From: Viola odorata
Taxonomy: Eukaryota > Streptophyta > Magnoliopsida > Malpighiales > Violaceae
DNA: 64,000 bases
Assembly: GCA_963691705.1 (NCBI GenBank)
Contig: OY829539.1
Coordinates: forward strand, 9,984,501 to 10,048,500
Direction: 5' to 3'
Shown here: positions 1-12,185 of the stretch, piece after piece
How the letters are laid out: each line of letters opens with the position of its first letter
Numbering within the stretch: the first letter of the stretch is position 1
Notes under the pieces: generated by a model
Database searches by the model: none
What the model saw: only the letters and a program-made list of their open reading frames with translations
What the model was told of the DNA's origin: nothing
Position numbers and translations under genes: made by a program

Positions 1-286
1 TATGATGTTTCTGCTGCATCAAACAGTCCAATGTTCAAACTGGGCGAACAGTGCATCAAATCCCATGTCGAGCTGCGATGAACAGTGTGGAATGGAATCC
101 AAAGTATAATTTACTTGCATATGCTGGGGATGACAAAAACAAGTATCAAGCTGATGAAGGTTTGGTGGTTATATGCATCTTTAAGCTATTCGGATATTCT
201 GGTGATTGTTTACTGACTTGCTGTGCAACTTGTTCTTCATCTTGGTTGCAGGTGTTTTCCGGATATTTGGATTTGAGAATGCCTAA
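1..286 (+). CDS. THO3: THO complex subunit 3 (TEX1/THOC3 homologue), 3' end, partial
   Basis: This is the C-terminal end of a WD40 protein of the THO/TREX complex, which couples nuclear transcription to mRNA export. Two exons are visible. The first ends at 159 and contains the block HQIPCRAAMNSVEWNPKYN, followed by LLAYAGDDKN; the second is 252-286, encodes VFRIFGFENA and ends in TAA. The intron (160-251, GT-AG, phase 1) has a normal pyrimidine-rich 3' end. The blocks match what I remember of plant THO3 proteins. Upstream of base 27 this frame hits TGA at 3-5, while frame 1 reads DVSAAS, so there is either a splice acceptor after CAG at 24-26 or a small frame-breaking indel. The rest of the gene lies to the left of the window. 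Confidence 0.85.
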
Positions 287-1086
287 TGATAACTGAGAAT
301 AGCTGGAATATTTTGGAGCTTGAAATTTCTGGTGCATTCATGGATTGCTGATATTATCTGATTCTGGGGATGCACGGGTCTTAGATCTATAAAAATTGCT
401 GTTTGTGCGACCTAGGTATTTTCTTTTAGCAATTTTAGGAAGTAATTATATCTCCTATGTTTGCTAGCATCTTAAAATATCTCTTAGGATCAAAGGTTGT
501 AGCTTACTTGGTACTTGGTACTTAGTACTTTGAGCTCAGGCATTTGCAAGTATGTTTGAATTTACTAATTTATCTAACTCTTGACTCACATTGATTCTAT
601 GTAAAAGAAAATCCCATTTTGTAGTGGTTTGATGAGATTTTATTTATTGAGAATATCTTAAGGTCCTTATGAATTATACATTTTCGTTATCAAGCTTTTC
701 CCCTTACTCATTAAGTAATGTATGGTCGATAGAATGTTAATTTTCTCCCTAAAATTACTTTCCAATAGAGTGGGATTCGAATCTAAATCTGAATCTTTAT
801 TAGTATTTTTATCACCAATTAAACAACTAATAAGTTAAATACTCATTCGATGCGACGCCAATTAAAAGGAAAAGTTATCATTGGTTGTTTTGAAAGAGTA
901 AAATAAGTGAGGTAATTAGTCTTTTTTCTTGTTTTTACAGAAACCCTGCATTTTGTTTTTTAAGAATTACATTTTTCGTTTTTTTCTTATGTTTATCACA
1001 TTAATAAAAAAATTGGAAAACAAACGAAAATCCATATGGAAGGAATGAAATAGTGACTCTCTCGTCAAAAGGATAAGAGTCCCGTG
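287..1086. other. 3' flank of THO3 and AT-rich intergenic DNA
   Basis: This stretch holds the probable THO3 3' UTR just after the stop codon. The rest is AT-rich sequence with no coding signal, repeat structure or RNA gene that I could recognise. Confidence 0.5.
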
Positions 1087-1096
1087 TTTTATATTA

Positions 1097-2000
1097 GGGC
1101 AAAATTCAGTTTGACACTCAATTTTTGTTAGTAATATTAACTTTGCACTCAATTTTTGTCTAATACCAAAATAGCACCTAACAAAATGACTGTTAGCATC
1201 ATTTGCCCCAATTTTCTCCATTAGCTCAAATCGCACTTAAGCACTTAACTTTTTAGCTAAGTCCGATTAATGGTGTTATTTGATCTCCATTAAACATTTT
1301 TTGGTCCCTAAATTTTTTATTTTTTTAAAATAGTTCTGTAAGTTTTTTTTATGTACCAATTTACAGAAATAATAAAATTATGTCCAAAATATTTTTAAAA
1401 AATCCATAAAAACCAAGAAATAGGAAAAAATAACTAAATCGTGAAAAATAATCAAAATATGTTTAAAAATTCAAAAAAAGTACAAAAAAATGAACATTCT
1501 AAAAAAATCAATAAATTTGATTTCAAAATTGCATAATTCGATAAAAACGCAAAAAAAATCTAGAAAATGTATAACTTTTTGAAGATAAAATCCAAAAAGT
1601 TTAATTTTAAAAAAAAAATCAAGAAAATAATTTCAAAATTTGATAATTTTTATTACTCAGTTTCCGTTTTCAGTTTCTAATCAAAACTATTTCAGAAAAA
1701 GGTAAAGTTAAAACAACTTTTCACAGTAAAATTAATAAAAAATCTCATCTTTGTTTTTTGGTATAAAAAATTCTCTACTTAGAATTCTCATAAATTTGAT
1801 TATAATTTGTTATTTTGAATTGCTCTTAAAAAAAGGAACGTTTAACAAAAGGCGTATAAATTAGCTATTTGGGCTAACAGAAAAATTTGAGGCAAACGAA
1901 GCTAACAATGCAAAAAATTGGATGTCATTTTGGTATTATGTAAAAGTTGGGGGAAACTCAATATTACTCTATAAAGTTGGGTGTTAAACTAACTTTTGCC
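1097..2000. mobile_element. MULE-like non-autonomous TIR element (about 0.9 kb)
   Basis: The two ends are inverted copies: the left end gggcaaaattcagtttgac matches the reverse complement of the right end with a few mismatches, and the similarity runs on for over 100 bases. Ten-base flanks ttttatatta (1087-1096) and ttttaaatta (2001-2010) differ at one base and look like a Mutator-type target duplication. The interior is AT-rich with no coding capacity. I infer an old Mutator-derived MITE; the superfamily call rests on TSD length and long TIRs only. Confidence 0.55.
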
Positions 2001-2010
2001 TTTTAAATTA

Positions 2011-3985
2011 AGTATTTTTCCTAAGGTGTTTTTGTTTTCTTTAGAAATTTCTTCTTTTTGTGTTTCTACATTTTTTTTATAATAAAAGAGCATGCATTAA
2101 CATGGAACGTGAGAGAGACAAAATATTAATTAATAAAGTATTAAGTAAAGAAAGATAATTTTTATGGAAAGACAATTATCCTTCTGGATTCAATAAAGGG
2201 ATTTAATGAAATAGAGGTAATTTATGTCCACTAAAAATGGGCACAATGAAACTACCTATAAAGGGTAGATTAGCAAAACCAAAATTTTGTAAAAGAAAAA
2301 AAAATGTTCTTTTGAAATGAATATATTTATCTATATCTCCTTCTAACATTAACCTTTTCTTTAGTAAAATATAAAAAACTTAAATTCATGAAGAATTTTA
2401 TTTTGATGTATGGTGGGTGGAGATATACGGTGAGTACTAGAAATATTTTAAATTTATTTATTATTTGGGTGATTAGTATATGATTGGTGACTCTTTGATG
2501 ATGAATGTATATTTCTTGAAGTATTTTTTGCAGAGTTTTGAAACTGAATTGAATCGGCTAGTAAAACAGGGGATTGGTCAGGCTTTCAGTCCAGTTTTGG
2601 TCCAAATGATTTTACGATTCAACTAAGCGGCAGAGGTTTTGGAAGGTTGGACCAAAACACGGAGTATTGATGAGAGATGAAGAAACACGTGTTTTCTAAG
2701 TTCCTGGATGGAGATCAACTTTAAATTCAAATATATATTTATCTAGAATATCATATACATTTTCAAATGAGGATTTAGGAGATAATGAGGGAGAAAAATA
2801 TTATTTAATCTTTCCCTTATTATTGATAGAGATAATTTTTAATCTCTAATTTGTTTTAAGCTATAAACTTAGCTCCCTTCGTTTTCTTCCTTGAGACAAG
2901 GGATTTTTATGCAATTATATTTTTTTTGCTTTTTAATTATCATGTTTATGTCTAGCTAAGCTTTAATTGCTAGTGAAGGTAATAAAAGGTTTATGATTTA
3001 GTATAATTGTGAGATTTAAATGTTCCTTTTAGTTTCTGAATTCATGTGTTATTCATTCATTAATTTAATGCCAATATTATTCATGTTATGTTTAGGCCTG
3101 ATCATTTTAAATTTTAATATGAATAATTAACGTAGGTCTAGAAGACTGCAGATTACAAAGCCTGAATGATAAGTAGACAACTAGATCAATCTCAGTCAAA
3201 GGCTCTTTGAGATTAAAGTGAACGAGCAATTAGGTTTAAAGGCTATAAGTGTACCTTAGCCTTGGCCTAGAGTTAGTCTTTCCCTGAATTTATCAATTGT
3301 CTAGTTAAATCTTATAAATGTACCTTAAAGTTGCTAGATAATTAGGATTTTTTAATAAGTGTACCTTAACTTGTTGCAAGTGGAAATGAGGGAAGCTAAG
3401 TGTACCTGGTTGCTATAACTACTCCATGAATTAGAAATGAACACCCTTAAATTAATGATCAATTGCACTTGAATCATAACCTTTATATTGTCTTTGCTAA
3501 GAGTGTTTTTCTTTATTTGTTTACCAAATCACTACTAGACTTGTTCTAATTTAATCTACATTATTTTTAATTATTTATTTTTAATTATTTTTCAAAACCA
3601 AAAATAACTCTCATTTTACTTTATTTGTCTTATTGGTCAAAATAAATTTTTCAAAAATTAGACATTTTCCCTGATGAACGAACCTCTTTTCATTGTCCAC
3701 AATTCATTTTGTTTATTGGTTTTAAGTTGTAACTTTAATTATTAATTAACGGATTCACCACCCATCATTAATCTTGAATTTTATGGAAATTTTTCTGACA
3801 ACATTTAACAAACATCAACCGTTTTGTTACACCCCAAACCGAGAGCGTTTGACCGGCTAATAGTTCGAATGAATTCTAGTATTCATCTCGAGCTCTCATA
3901 AGCCTAACTTGATTCCTTATTAACTGTCTCCCAAAATTATCAATTGATTCATTTTCAAAAGCTCAAAATTTTATTTTATTGATTA
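2011..3985. other. AT-rich intergenic DNA, no gene recognised
   Basis: No coding region was supported. A short word, (a)taagtgtacctta or a close variant, recurs at about 3246, 3315, 3356 and 3398. From about 3826 the sequence (beginning tgttacaccccaaaccgag) looks like part of another decayed repeat that continues after the inserted LTR at 8304-8472, but I could not assign it. Confidence 0.4.
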
Positions 3986-4889
3986 CCAAGTGTCGCGCCC
4001 CGAAAATTAACAAATAAGTCATTCGCGAGTGTACGACGAAATTTGAGACCTTATGATGCTCGGCGTAAAAGGGACGCCTCGCAACATGCAATGAAATCGC
4101 CACCCTAATTTGTTCGCTAGGATTAGGGAACCTTAATTGTCATGGCATAAAAAAATAAAATAAATAAAAAACTAAAGGCAAAAAAAAGGGGTCTAAACCC
4201 CAGACAAAGGTTCGGGGTCGTATTATGGTCTCGGGAAGGTGTTAGGCACCCGAGTCACATCCGAAAACGGTTACCGGTTGATAAGAGAGGTGTTTAAAAA
4301 GGTGTTTGATAAAAATGCGTTTGAAAATGGGGCCCTTAGAGGAATCGTCACTTTAGTCTTTTCCACAATCGGGACAGTTCAGGAATAATTGATCGTTAGA
4401 CCGATCGATTATTCCTGACCGTAGCGTGATGGGACTGAATTTTCTGTAAGACTGAATGAGCGCCCTCTATTTCATCATCGGCCCATGCATGATTAAATTA
4501 ATTACTATGTGATTCTATCATGGATAGCTTAACAGAATACAGATTAGATGAGAGGTTTTGAAATGATAAACTGATGTGGGATCAAAGCCACCACGTACAT
4601 GCAGTCAATATAAGCGGAAAGTTAAAATCAAATGAACATGGCATTTTTAAGCAAGCCTTTAAACAAGTTGTTCATGTGGGTTGATTTTAAATCCTAGCAA
4701 TTCTATATATCATGCGTACGATTAATATTTACGGAAAGCATTGAATAAATAAAAGGGAACGAAAGGCGTACTTTCGAGCGAAGCTTGAATTTAAAACCTA
4801 CAAAATGAGAGTGTTAGTGATAGCTCGAAAAATAAATAAACAATTTATGAATGCGCATTTAAATAATGACTTGATGCGTACTAAAATGT

Positions 4890-5490
4890 AAGTGCTGATT
4901 TGATGTGTGCGAGAAATGATGATTTGACGCATACGAGAATTAAATGATGATTTGATAAGTGCAGAAAATATAAATGCTGATTTGATGTATGCGAGAAATG
5001 ATAATTTGATGCATACAAAAATTTAGATGATGATTGGATAAGTGCAAAAAATTTAAATGCTGATTTGATGTATGCGAGAAATGATGATTTGACGCATAAG
5101 AAAATTTAGATGATGATTGGATAAGTGCAGAAAATTTAAATGCTGATTTAATGTATGCGAGAAATGATGATTTGACGCATACAAAAATTTAGATGATGAT
5201 TGGATAAGTGCAGAAAATTTAAATGCTAATTTGATGTATGCGAGAACTGATGATTTGACGCATACGAAAATTTAGATGATGATTGGATAAGTGCAGAAAA
5301 TTTAAATGCTGATTTGATATATGCGAGAAATGATGATTTGACGCATACGAAAATTTAGATGATGATTTGATAAGTGCAGAAAATTTAAATGCTGATTTGA
5401 TGTATGCGAGAAATGATGATTTGACGCATACGAAAATTTAGATGATGATTCGATAAGTGCAGAAAATTTAAATGCTGATTTGATAAGGTG
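4890..5490. repeat. 83-bp minisatellite inside the Ogre-like LTR
   Basis: About seven tandem copies of an 83-bp unit are present. The word tttgatgtatgcgag and close variants start at 4981, 5063, 5147, 5230, 5313 and 5396, with a last partial copy at 5479, giving steps of 82-84 bases. Each unit alternates the words gatgatttgacgcatac and gataagtgcagaaaattt, so the 83-mer may itself derive from a shorter repeat. There is no spacer diversity, so it is not CRISPR-like. Confidence 0.9.
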
Positions 5491-5579
5491 CGAAAATTAA
5501 ATGATGACAGTTGGATACGTGCGAGAATTTAAATGATGATTTGACGAAAAATTAAGTGATGATTTGACGAAAAATTAAA

Positions 5580-5925
5580 GACTTGATATTTGCGGAAATT
5601 AAGCAGTTGACGATTTGTAGAAAATTAAACAAGTGGTATTGCAGAAAATTAATAGTTGATGATTTGCAGAAATTTAAACAAGTTGATATTGCAGAAAATA
5701 AATAGGTTGGTATTTTGCAGAAAGTAAACAGTTTGATATTTGCAGGAAATAAACAGGTTGATATTTTGCAGAAAGTAAACAGGTTGATATTTTCAGAAAG
5801 TAAACAGTTTGATATTTGCAGAAAAATAAACAGTTTGATATTTGCAGAAAAATAAACAGTTTGATATTTGCAGAAAATAAACAGTTGATATTTGCAGAAA
5901 ATAAACAGTTGATATTTGCGACCGA
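5580..5925. repeat. Degenerate ~25-bp minisatellite
   Basis: Roughly fourteen imperfect copies of a unit like acagtttgatatttgcagaa follow the 83-bp array. Unit length varies from about 22 to 27 bases. An open frame on the minus strand here is a by-product of the repeat and has no protein character. Confidence 0.8.
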
Positions 5926-6044
5926 CCATGTAGGCGGTAAATTGAATTTAAATTGCCGAAAGTAAATTGCGAAAAATTAAAGTGCGAAGAATTTAAATAG
6001 TTGATAAGTATAGAAAATTAAAGCGTTAGTACGAAAAAAATAAA

Positions 6045-6694
6045 GAGGTAATAGCATAAAGATCCCCTGTACTATTTTTTAAAACAGAAACCTCCCCTGT
6101 ACTTAAAAAATTCAAATTGATCTCCCCTGTACTTACGGTCAAAGGCATTTGCTTGGGCTCCGTTAGTCAAACTAACAGACCGTTAGTGTTGACCGTTGAC
6201 TTTGAATAAAATATTCAGAAAAATTGTAAAAAATCCCAAAAAAATGTATAAATTCTATAAAAAATTGTAAAAAATCCCAAAAAAATGTATAAATTCTATA
6301 AAAAAATATGTAACCTAAAAATCCAGAAAAATGTAAAATTAAAAAAAATCAAAAGAAATTAATTATTTTACATTTTTTTGGAAATTTTTACAATTTTTTT
6401 TGGATTTATTAATTTTTTTTTGAATTTTTACATCTCTTTAGGAATTTTTAAAATTTATTTATAGAATTTTTACATTTTTTTAAAGATTTTTTACATTTTT
6501 TTGGATTTTTTATAATTTTTCTGAATATTTTAATCAAAGTTAATGGTCAAAAAGTGAAGTCTGTTAGTTTGACTGGTACAGACCAACAGTTTGCTTCTGA
6601 CCGATAGTACAGGGGAGGTCAATTTGAATTTTTTAAGGACAGGGGAGGTTTCTGTTTTAAAAAATAGTACAGGGGGTCTTTATGCTATTACCTC
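6045..6694. mobile_element. MULE-like MITE with ~190-bp inverted arms
   Basis: The left end gaggtaatagcataaagatc is the near-perfect reverse complement of the right end ending in atgctattacctc. The arms keep matching for about 190 bases, including the acaggggagg words at 6110-6140 and 6600-6670. The flanks aaaaaataaa (6035-6044) and aaaaaataat (6695-6704) differ at one base and fit a 9-10 bp Mutator-type duplication. The middle is AT-rich and contains a 40-bp word twice in tandem (about 6220-6300). It inserted into the surrounding LTR. Confidence 0.75.
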
Positions 6695-8934
6695 AAAAAA
6701 TAATCATACGAACATACACGAAAAAGCGCGATCCGAGATTTCGGAAAAATGAAGATGGGTTGGGCCCAATTTAAAAAAGGCAAAGGAAATGGGCCAGGAA
6801 TAGTTCCTGGCCCATGAAAAATGAAAGAATGGTGATGGGCCTTTCACGCATTTAACCAAGCTGGCCCAAGGGATGCATGACACTATTCATCATCCCTAAG
6901 CCTTGGTTGTCGGCGCCACTGCCGGCGGCCAAGCTCCGGCCACAGGTGGCCGTTTCAGAAAATCTTCGCACCGAGATGCTCGTCTCCTCGACAGCTTCTC
7001 GACCGTACGAACCTCAAATTTCAGTTTAAATTGTACCGAGTTTAATTTAGAAAAAATGATAAAAACGGTAATTACCGAAAACTAATTAATTCGCGAGATT
7101 TAGCTAACGATTAATCAAATTAAAAGTATGTATTTAATATACAACATGTATATGAATTATTGGCATAAAAATAAACAATTTATTTGATCAAAAACACATT
7201 TAAATAATTAAAGAAAGAAAAGGCATGAAAAATGAAGGAAAAAGCTTGAAGAAATGCTTACTGGAAAGCTTGAACTAATGGTGACTCATGCTCTATATGA
7301 GCAACGGGTCAAGAGGGAGAAGGAGCAGGGCTTGCTCTTGGTGAATTGGTGAAGAAAAATAGAGAGGGGAGCCTCGCATTTATAGGCTTTTGGCCAGTGA
7401 GGACGAAGTGCGGCGGTGCGCGTGGTGGAGAGAAGCATCGCATTGGCGGAGCTACGTCGTGCTGGCGGGGCTACGTGCTGGCCACGGGACACGACGGGAG
7501 CAGGCAGCTCGGTGGCCTGCTCCGCTGCTGCTCCACGTTACTATTCATGTGCACCATGCACATTTAATTGTCAACCGTTGATCTGGTTGACTTTCCTTGG
7601 TTGATCAGATCAACGGTTATGATTAAATGGCCCTTTAAGTCTATTTAAATGGCCTCGAGCCAATTTCGCGAACGAACGTTCCGAATTTTGAGCCGAAAGT
7701 GCCAGCGCATAGAGAAAAATAAGGCGAGTTTAACCGTCTATAGCGAATGACGAGAATTTTTCGTTTAACGTGTTTATTTTCTCGTTCAAAAACATGAAAA
7801 GTTCGGACGAAAAATAAATGACGTTATGACGAAAAATACGCGAAACGCTGTAGGTCGGCATGAATGAAAAAAGAGTAGGAACTAGTTGATGGAAAACATT
7901 CCGAGTTTGAGCTATCGCCCGAGCGAACTTACTTGGGTCCAATAAAAGCTCGAACAAAAATAATAATAAAAAATAAAAAAGCTAAAAATGTGATAAAATA
8001 CTAAAAATCCTAAAATTCGTGTGTTGACCTAAAACGAAGAAATAAATAGTAAACGACTAATGGATAATTAAAAATGTGATTTTTAAGGCTAAAAATATTA
8101 ATGATAATAATAACGAAAATACGTGACGGAAAATAAAAAAACGCGATTTCGAAAGCTGACGATGCTAATGATGATGATAAAAAATGCAATGAGAATTGAA
8201 AAATGCTAATGACCGTAAATTAATTAAAAATGACAGCCAATTAAATAAAATGACAGAAATGCTAAATTTAATTAAAAATGGCGTCAAAATTCGGGTATCA
8301 ACACCAAGTAATAAACACATCAACACATGGTGACTTCTACACTTACTACAATAAGTAATAGTACAGACCTATTAGGGAGTTTGTTATTTACAACCCCAAA
8401 ATAGACATATACACATAACGGAGGAAGATGCTAGGCATACCGATTAAACTTGAAGAGTACTCTCTAGATCTGTGATCACCTGTCGAGAGCATCAAAAATA
8501 GTTGTAAGAATATATAAGAATCAAGGGAGAGTTACAACTTATCACAACCCACAAGGGCTTGTAGATGGTGGTAAGAGGATCGTCCACAGAAATTCCTCAC
8601 AACCCACAAGGGCTTGTAGATGGTGGTGGTAACAGGGTCATCTGTAGAGACTCCTCGGGTGTGTAGTTTTCGGTTGATTTCCTCGTCACTAGATTTGTTA
8701 GTTTGATTCCGAAACTAAAAATAAAAGAGTAACAATTAAATAGTAAAATGAACTTGGTCAAGGGCTTGGCCAATGTGAAATAATAGTGTTAAAAATTCGA
8801 GGGATGGAGATTCTCGCTAAGGGCACCTGGTGAGCTATGTTCCTTACGATTTGATCATTGATTCAGTGATGTTTACCTTCATTTTCATAGCATCGCTATA
8901 GAATGAAAGGACTCCTATACACTCTTACTTCCCC

Positions 8935-9863
8935 TGATACAATCCCCAACGTGCCTTTGCCACCGGATGGACCTATGACTCGTGCTCGAAGCAAGAACTT
9001 GTAGGCGCTATCACACATCATCCACAGGGAGCTTGCATGCGAGACAAGCATCGAAGAAGCCGTGCTTCGTGAGAAGAGTCCGTGACTCATCACCCTACTT
9101 TCTATCCCCGGCGTAATCACGCCCTATTCTGGTGTAATCACGCCGCAAACAGAAGGATGCCAGCAACAAGCATATGGACAAGCATATCCTGAAGAAACAG
9201 TGGTTTGCGTCATTGACTCTAAGCCTTAGCGTCAATGACTCTAGTGATTGTTTTTGTTTCTTGAGGCAAAGGCTAGCGTCATTGACTCTAAGCCTTAGCG
9301 TCAATGACTCTAGTGGCTGTTTTAAGAAAGGCAATTTTCAGACTTTCCTTTCCTCGGCTGACGCTTTTCCTTATTTATTAATTATGGACTTATTTAAGTT
9401 ATTGTCCTTATTAATTAATTAAGTTAGAATAAATTTATTTAATTAATTAATTAGGAGTTTAATTAGAAAAAGGATTTCTTTTGTAAGGTAGGTTTTCCTA
9501 TATAAAGGAGCCTCCTTATTCATTGTAAGGTTACGAATTTTGATAATTAAATTACAGAGAATTTTCTCTCAATTGTTCAGATTGAACCTTGTTCCTAATT
9601 GAGACCGGACTCTAGATTAGATTTGTAAGTAAAGCCAAAAGTCCACTTTATTGAGTCGCTTCGCCTAGGTTGGTATTCACAGGTTGACTACAGGGTTAGG
9701 GTTTCGAATCAAGATCCTTTCTTGCTTGATTTGGGTTGGCTAGTACAGGTTATTAGTAGGGTCAAACGCTCAAGAGAGTTTTTATTCCGCATTGTTGCAA
9801 ATCCAGGCTTGAACTAGATCGAGAATTACGTGTTACGCATCCTATGCAACTAGGATCGTATCA
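8935..9863 (+). repeat. Element A 5' LTR
   Basis: This 929-bp LTR starts tgatacaatccccaacg and ends ctaggatcgtatca. It differs in length from the 886-bp 3' copy because of short tandem repeats. It has two copies of a block built around cattgac and gtcaatg inverted words (about 9210-9315) where the 3' LTR has one, and two rather than three gtgtaatcacgcc units near 9110-9150. Confidence 0.9.
9499..9507 (+). promoter_or_regulatory. TATA box of element A 5' LTR
   Basis: The word tatataaag lies in both LTRs (9499-9507 and 16098-16106), preceded by ggttttcc and followed by gagcctcctt. Its position about 365 bases before the LTR end fits the U3/R boundary of an LTR promoter. Confidence 0.6.
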
Positions 9864-9865
9864 AT

Positions 9866-9878
9866 TGGTAGCGGAGCA
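9866..9878 (+). other. Primer-binding-site-like sequence of element A
   Basis: Two bases after the LTR end comes tggtagcggagca. It starts with TGG as expected for a sequence complementary to a tRNA 3' CCA end. I did not identify the tRNA. The leader from here to 10686 is noncoding and includes A-rich tracts at 10077-10094 and near 10190; a pyrimidine-rich stretch ending in gattgcag just before the gag start could be a splice acceptor. Confidence 0.5.
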
Positions 9879-10686
9879 AAGGCGTTCAAGTTTGGTAAGT
9901 ATCCCTTTTACGTTTCTATTTTCTTTGCAAGATTGGTTCTCCTTCTATCCACTCTAAAACCAATCTCTTGTGTGCTTGTGTTAGTTATTTTGTCGTTGAG
10001 TCGATCTAGGGTTCTAGATCAAGCAGTATCTTTGTGTGCGATTTGTTGTGTCGTTAATCTAGATTAAATTTCTGTAAAAAAAAAAAAAAAAAGAGTCAGC
10101 TTATTACTTCTCATTTTATTTAGTTCAAAAAAAAAATAAAAAGAGAAAAGAGAATCAATTTACTACTTATCATTATATTCAATTCAATTCAAAAAAAAAA
10201 TCAGATTCAAAAACAGAACAAAATACAAAATACTATGAGGTGTTACATAGCTTCTACAGAAAGAATTGCTCAATTTGGTGGTGGTAATTGAAAGTTATCG
10301 AAGAAACAAGATCGAAATCCTAAATCGCATCACACTTTCATTCACGATTTTGTGAATTACTTAAGCCCTTTTGTGTCCTTTGAGCTTTCCTTGATTCCTA
10401 TACGTTGATCTCTATTCTAGTAAAGTATTTGTTTAATTGATTGTTCTTGCGATTACTCAATTACTTTACATCTAAATTGTTTTGAAGCTAGTTGTCTTTG
10501 AGAGTCTTATTGGAAGCTTTTCCTTGGAATTCTTGAGTCTTTTAGCGGCTGAACAATTGAAGAAAATTTGTGTGGGAATTTGGTGAAATTAATAGAGAGC
10601 TAAACATGAGAGTAAACACGTGAGGGAGTATTAGAAAACTTTTAGGACAATTTTATGCTTGTTTGGTTACTTTGGTGATTGCAGGA

Positions 10687-12185
10687 ATGTCGGTAGAATC
10701 AGAGAAAGTTGGCAACTTAGACCTAGCTACAGTCATTCAGAATCTAACCGCAAGGTTTGACCCTTTGGAGAGTAGGTTGAGTGAGTCCTCCAGCCAGAAG
10801 AAGGAAACACCTACTCGACACTTCGCTCAGAATCTCAATCCCGAGAATGCTAGACATGTACATGACGAGCCTCCACCCGATGGAAAGGCCAAGGGTTTGC
10901 TTGGAGGTTTGCATGGAGGTTATGTTGGGGGAGGACATGAGGAAATGAGATTTGTGACTGGTCCTATACATGATGAAAGGGTTCATCGACGTGCTCCTAA
11001 CCGCAATTCCCGTAGTGGTGCTAACCAAGATGATCACCAAGAATTCCATGAACAGTGGCGCGATGAGCGCGAGGAAGATGAGTTTGATCACCATGGGCGT
11101 GACCGAGCTTATGAGCAACAACCTAGGCATGAGGAAAGGGTTGATTACAATTTAGGGAGCATTAAGATGAAGATTCCTTCCTTTGATGACAAGGATGACC
11201 CGGATGCCTACTTGGTATGGCAGAGGAAGATGGAGCTGACTTCCTTTGTCAAAACTACTCGGAGGAAAAGAAGGTCAAGCTGGCCTCGGTTGAGTTTACT
11301 GGTTATGTACTACATTGGTGGGACAACATAAACAAGACAAGGGCAAGAGTGCGAGCCGGACCTGTTGAGAGTTGGGAGCAAATGACAAGCTTAATGAGGG
11401 AGTGGTTTGTGCCCACTTATTTTCAGTACGACCTATACCAACAATTGCAAACCATGACTCAAGGTAGCAAGAGTGTGAGTGAGTATTTCAATGAGTTAGA
11501 GATAGCGTTGGCTAGAGCTCAAGTGGTTGAGGAGGAAGAAGCTACCATGTCCCGGTTTATTAATGGACTCCACCGGGAGATAGCTAATGCATTAGAGTTG
11601 ACTCATTACACCACTCTCCAAGAGATGCTGCACATGGCGATTAAGATAGAGAGGTAACGCAAGGCGAGGTCTTCCTACACCTCATCGAGCACGGTCAACA
11701 CATAGGCCGCGCCTTGGAAGAAGACGTCGTGGGTAAAGGACGGTAAAGGTGTGAGGGAATCACCTCGGGTTTCACCACAGACTTATGGGAATAGGGGTGC
11801 GACGGGTACCCAAGCAACACCAAAGAATTTCAGCAACAGCAGTTCCTTTAATAATTCGGGTAATCAAGTCCCCACAAAGGATATTATTTGTTTCAAGTGT
11901 TCCGGGAGAGGTCACAAATAATCCGAGTGTCTGAATAAAAGAGTCCTTATAATTCGGGAGAATGGTGATATGGAGTCAGAGGATGAGTGTGAGGAGGAAG
12001 GAACCGAAGTGTTTGAAGAAGGGAGAGAACAGACTAGCTCAGATAAAGAAGATGAAGGTGATTATGGTCTGAATCTTGTTATTAGGAGGAATCTCAGTGC
12101 TTAGGCCAAGACCAAAGAATGTGTAGAGGAACAACGTGAAAATCTATTTCACACCAGTTGTATCATCGAGAAGAAGAGGTGTTCA
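10687..12185 (+). pseudogene. Element A gag (broken)
   Basis: Gag begins at the ATG at 10687 (MSVESEKVGNLDL), preceded by a possible splice acceptor. A charged N-terminal region leads into a retrotransposon Gag core with YLVWQRKMEL, then FTGYVLHWWDN and FVPTYFQYDLYQQL. The core is split by a one-base frame change near 11231-11235: the first frame ends at 11331 and the second runs to a TAA at 11655. Beyond that, a CCHC-type zinc knuckle (CFKCSGRGHK) near 11890-11930 is followed directly by a stop codon, and another stop follows near 12103. No functional Gag can be made from this copy. Confidence 0.85.

Larger units (their letters stand above)
3991..8303. mobile_element. Ogre/Tat-like LTR, 4.3 kb, probably a solo LTR
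   Basis: The unit starts tgtcgcgccccgaaaatt, ends ttcgggtatcaaca (TG...CA) and is flanked by the 5-bp duplication ccaag (3986-3990 and 8304-8308). It has no gag, pol, primer site or polypurine tract, and its starting motif occurs once. The first 300 bases carry the signature caaaggttcggggtcg followed by gggaaggtgttaggcaccc, which I associate with very long LTRs of the Ogre/Tat lineage of Ty3/Gypsy. I infer a solo LTR left by recombination between two LTRs. A large non-autonomous element is the alternative. It contains two minisatellites and a MULE-like MITE; the stretch 6700-8300 has no gene that I can support. Confidence 0.65.

Noticed and set aside
4890..5490. Regular repeat array that might suggest a CRISPR
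   Set aside because: Units are contiguous 83-mers with no unique spacers, in a eukaryotic LTR.
5552..5929. 125-codon minus-strand frame
   Set aside because: It is the translation of the 25-bp minisatellite (repeated FCKYQLFIF-like words) and has no protein family character.
6903..7604. Several short overlapping frames in the Ogre-like LTR
   Set aside because: They overlap each other in different frames with GC-rich, low-complexity content and no family words.
10744..11130. 128-codon minus-strand frame
   Set aside because: Shadow of element A gag.
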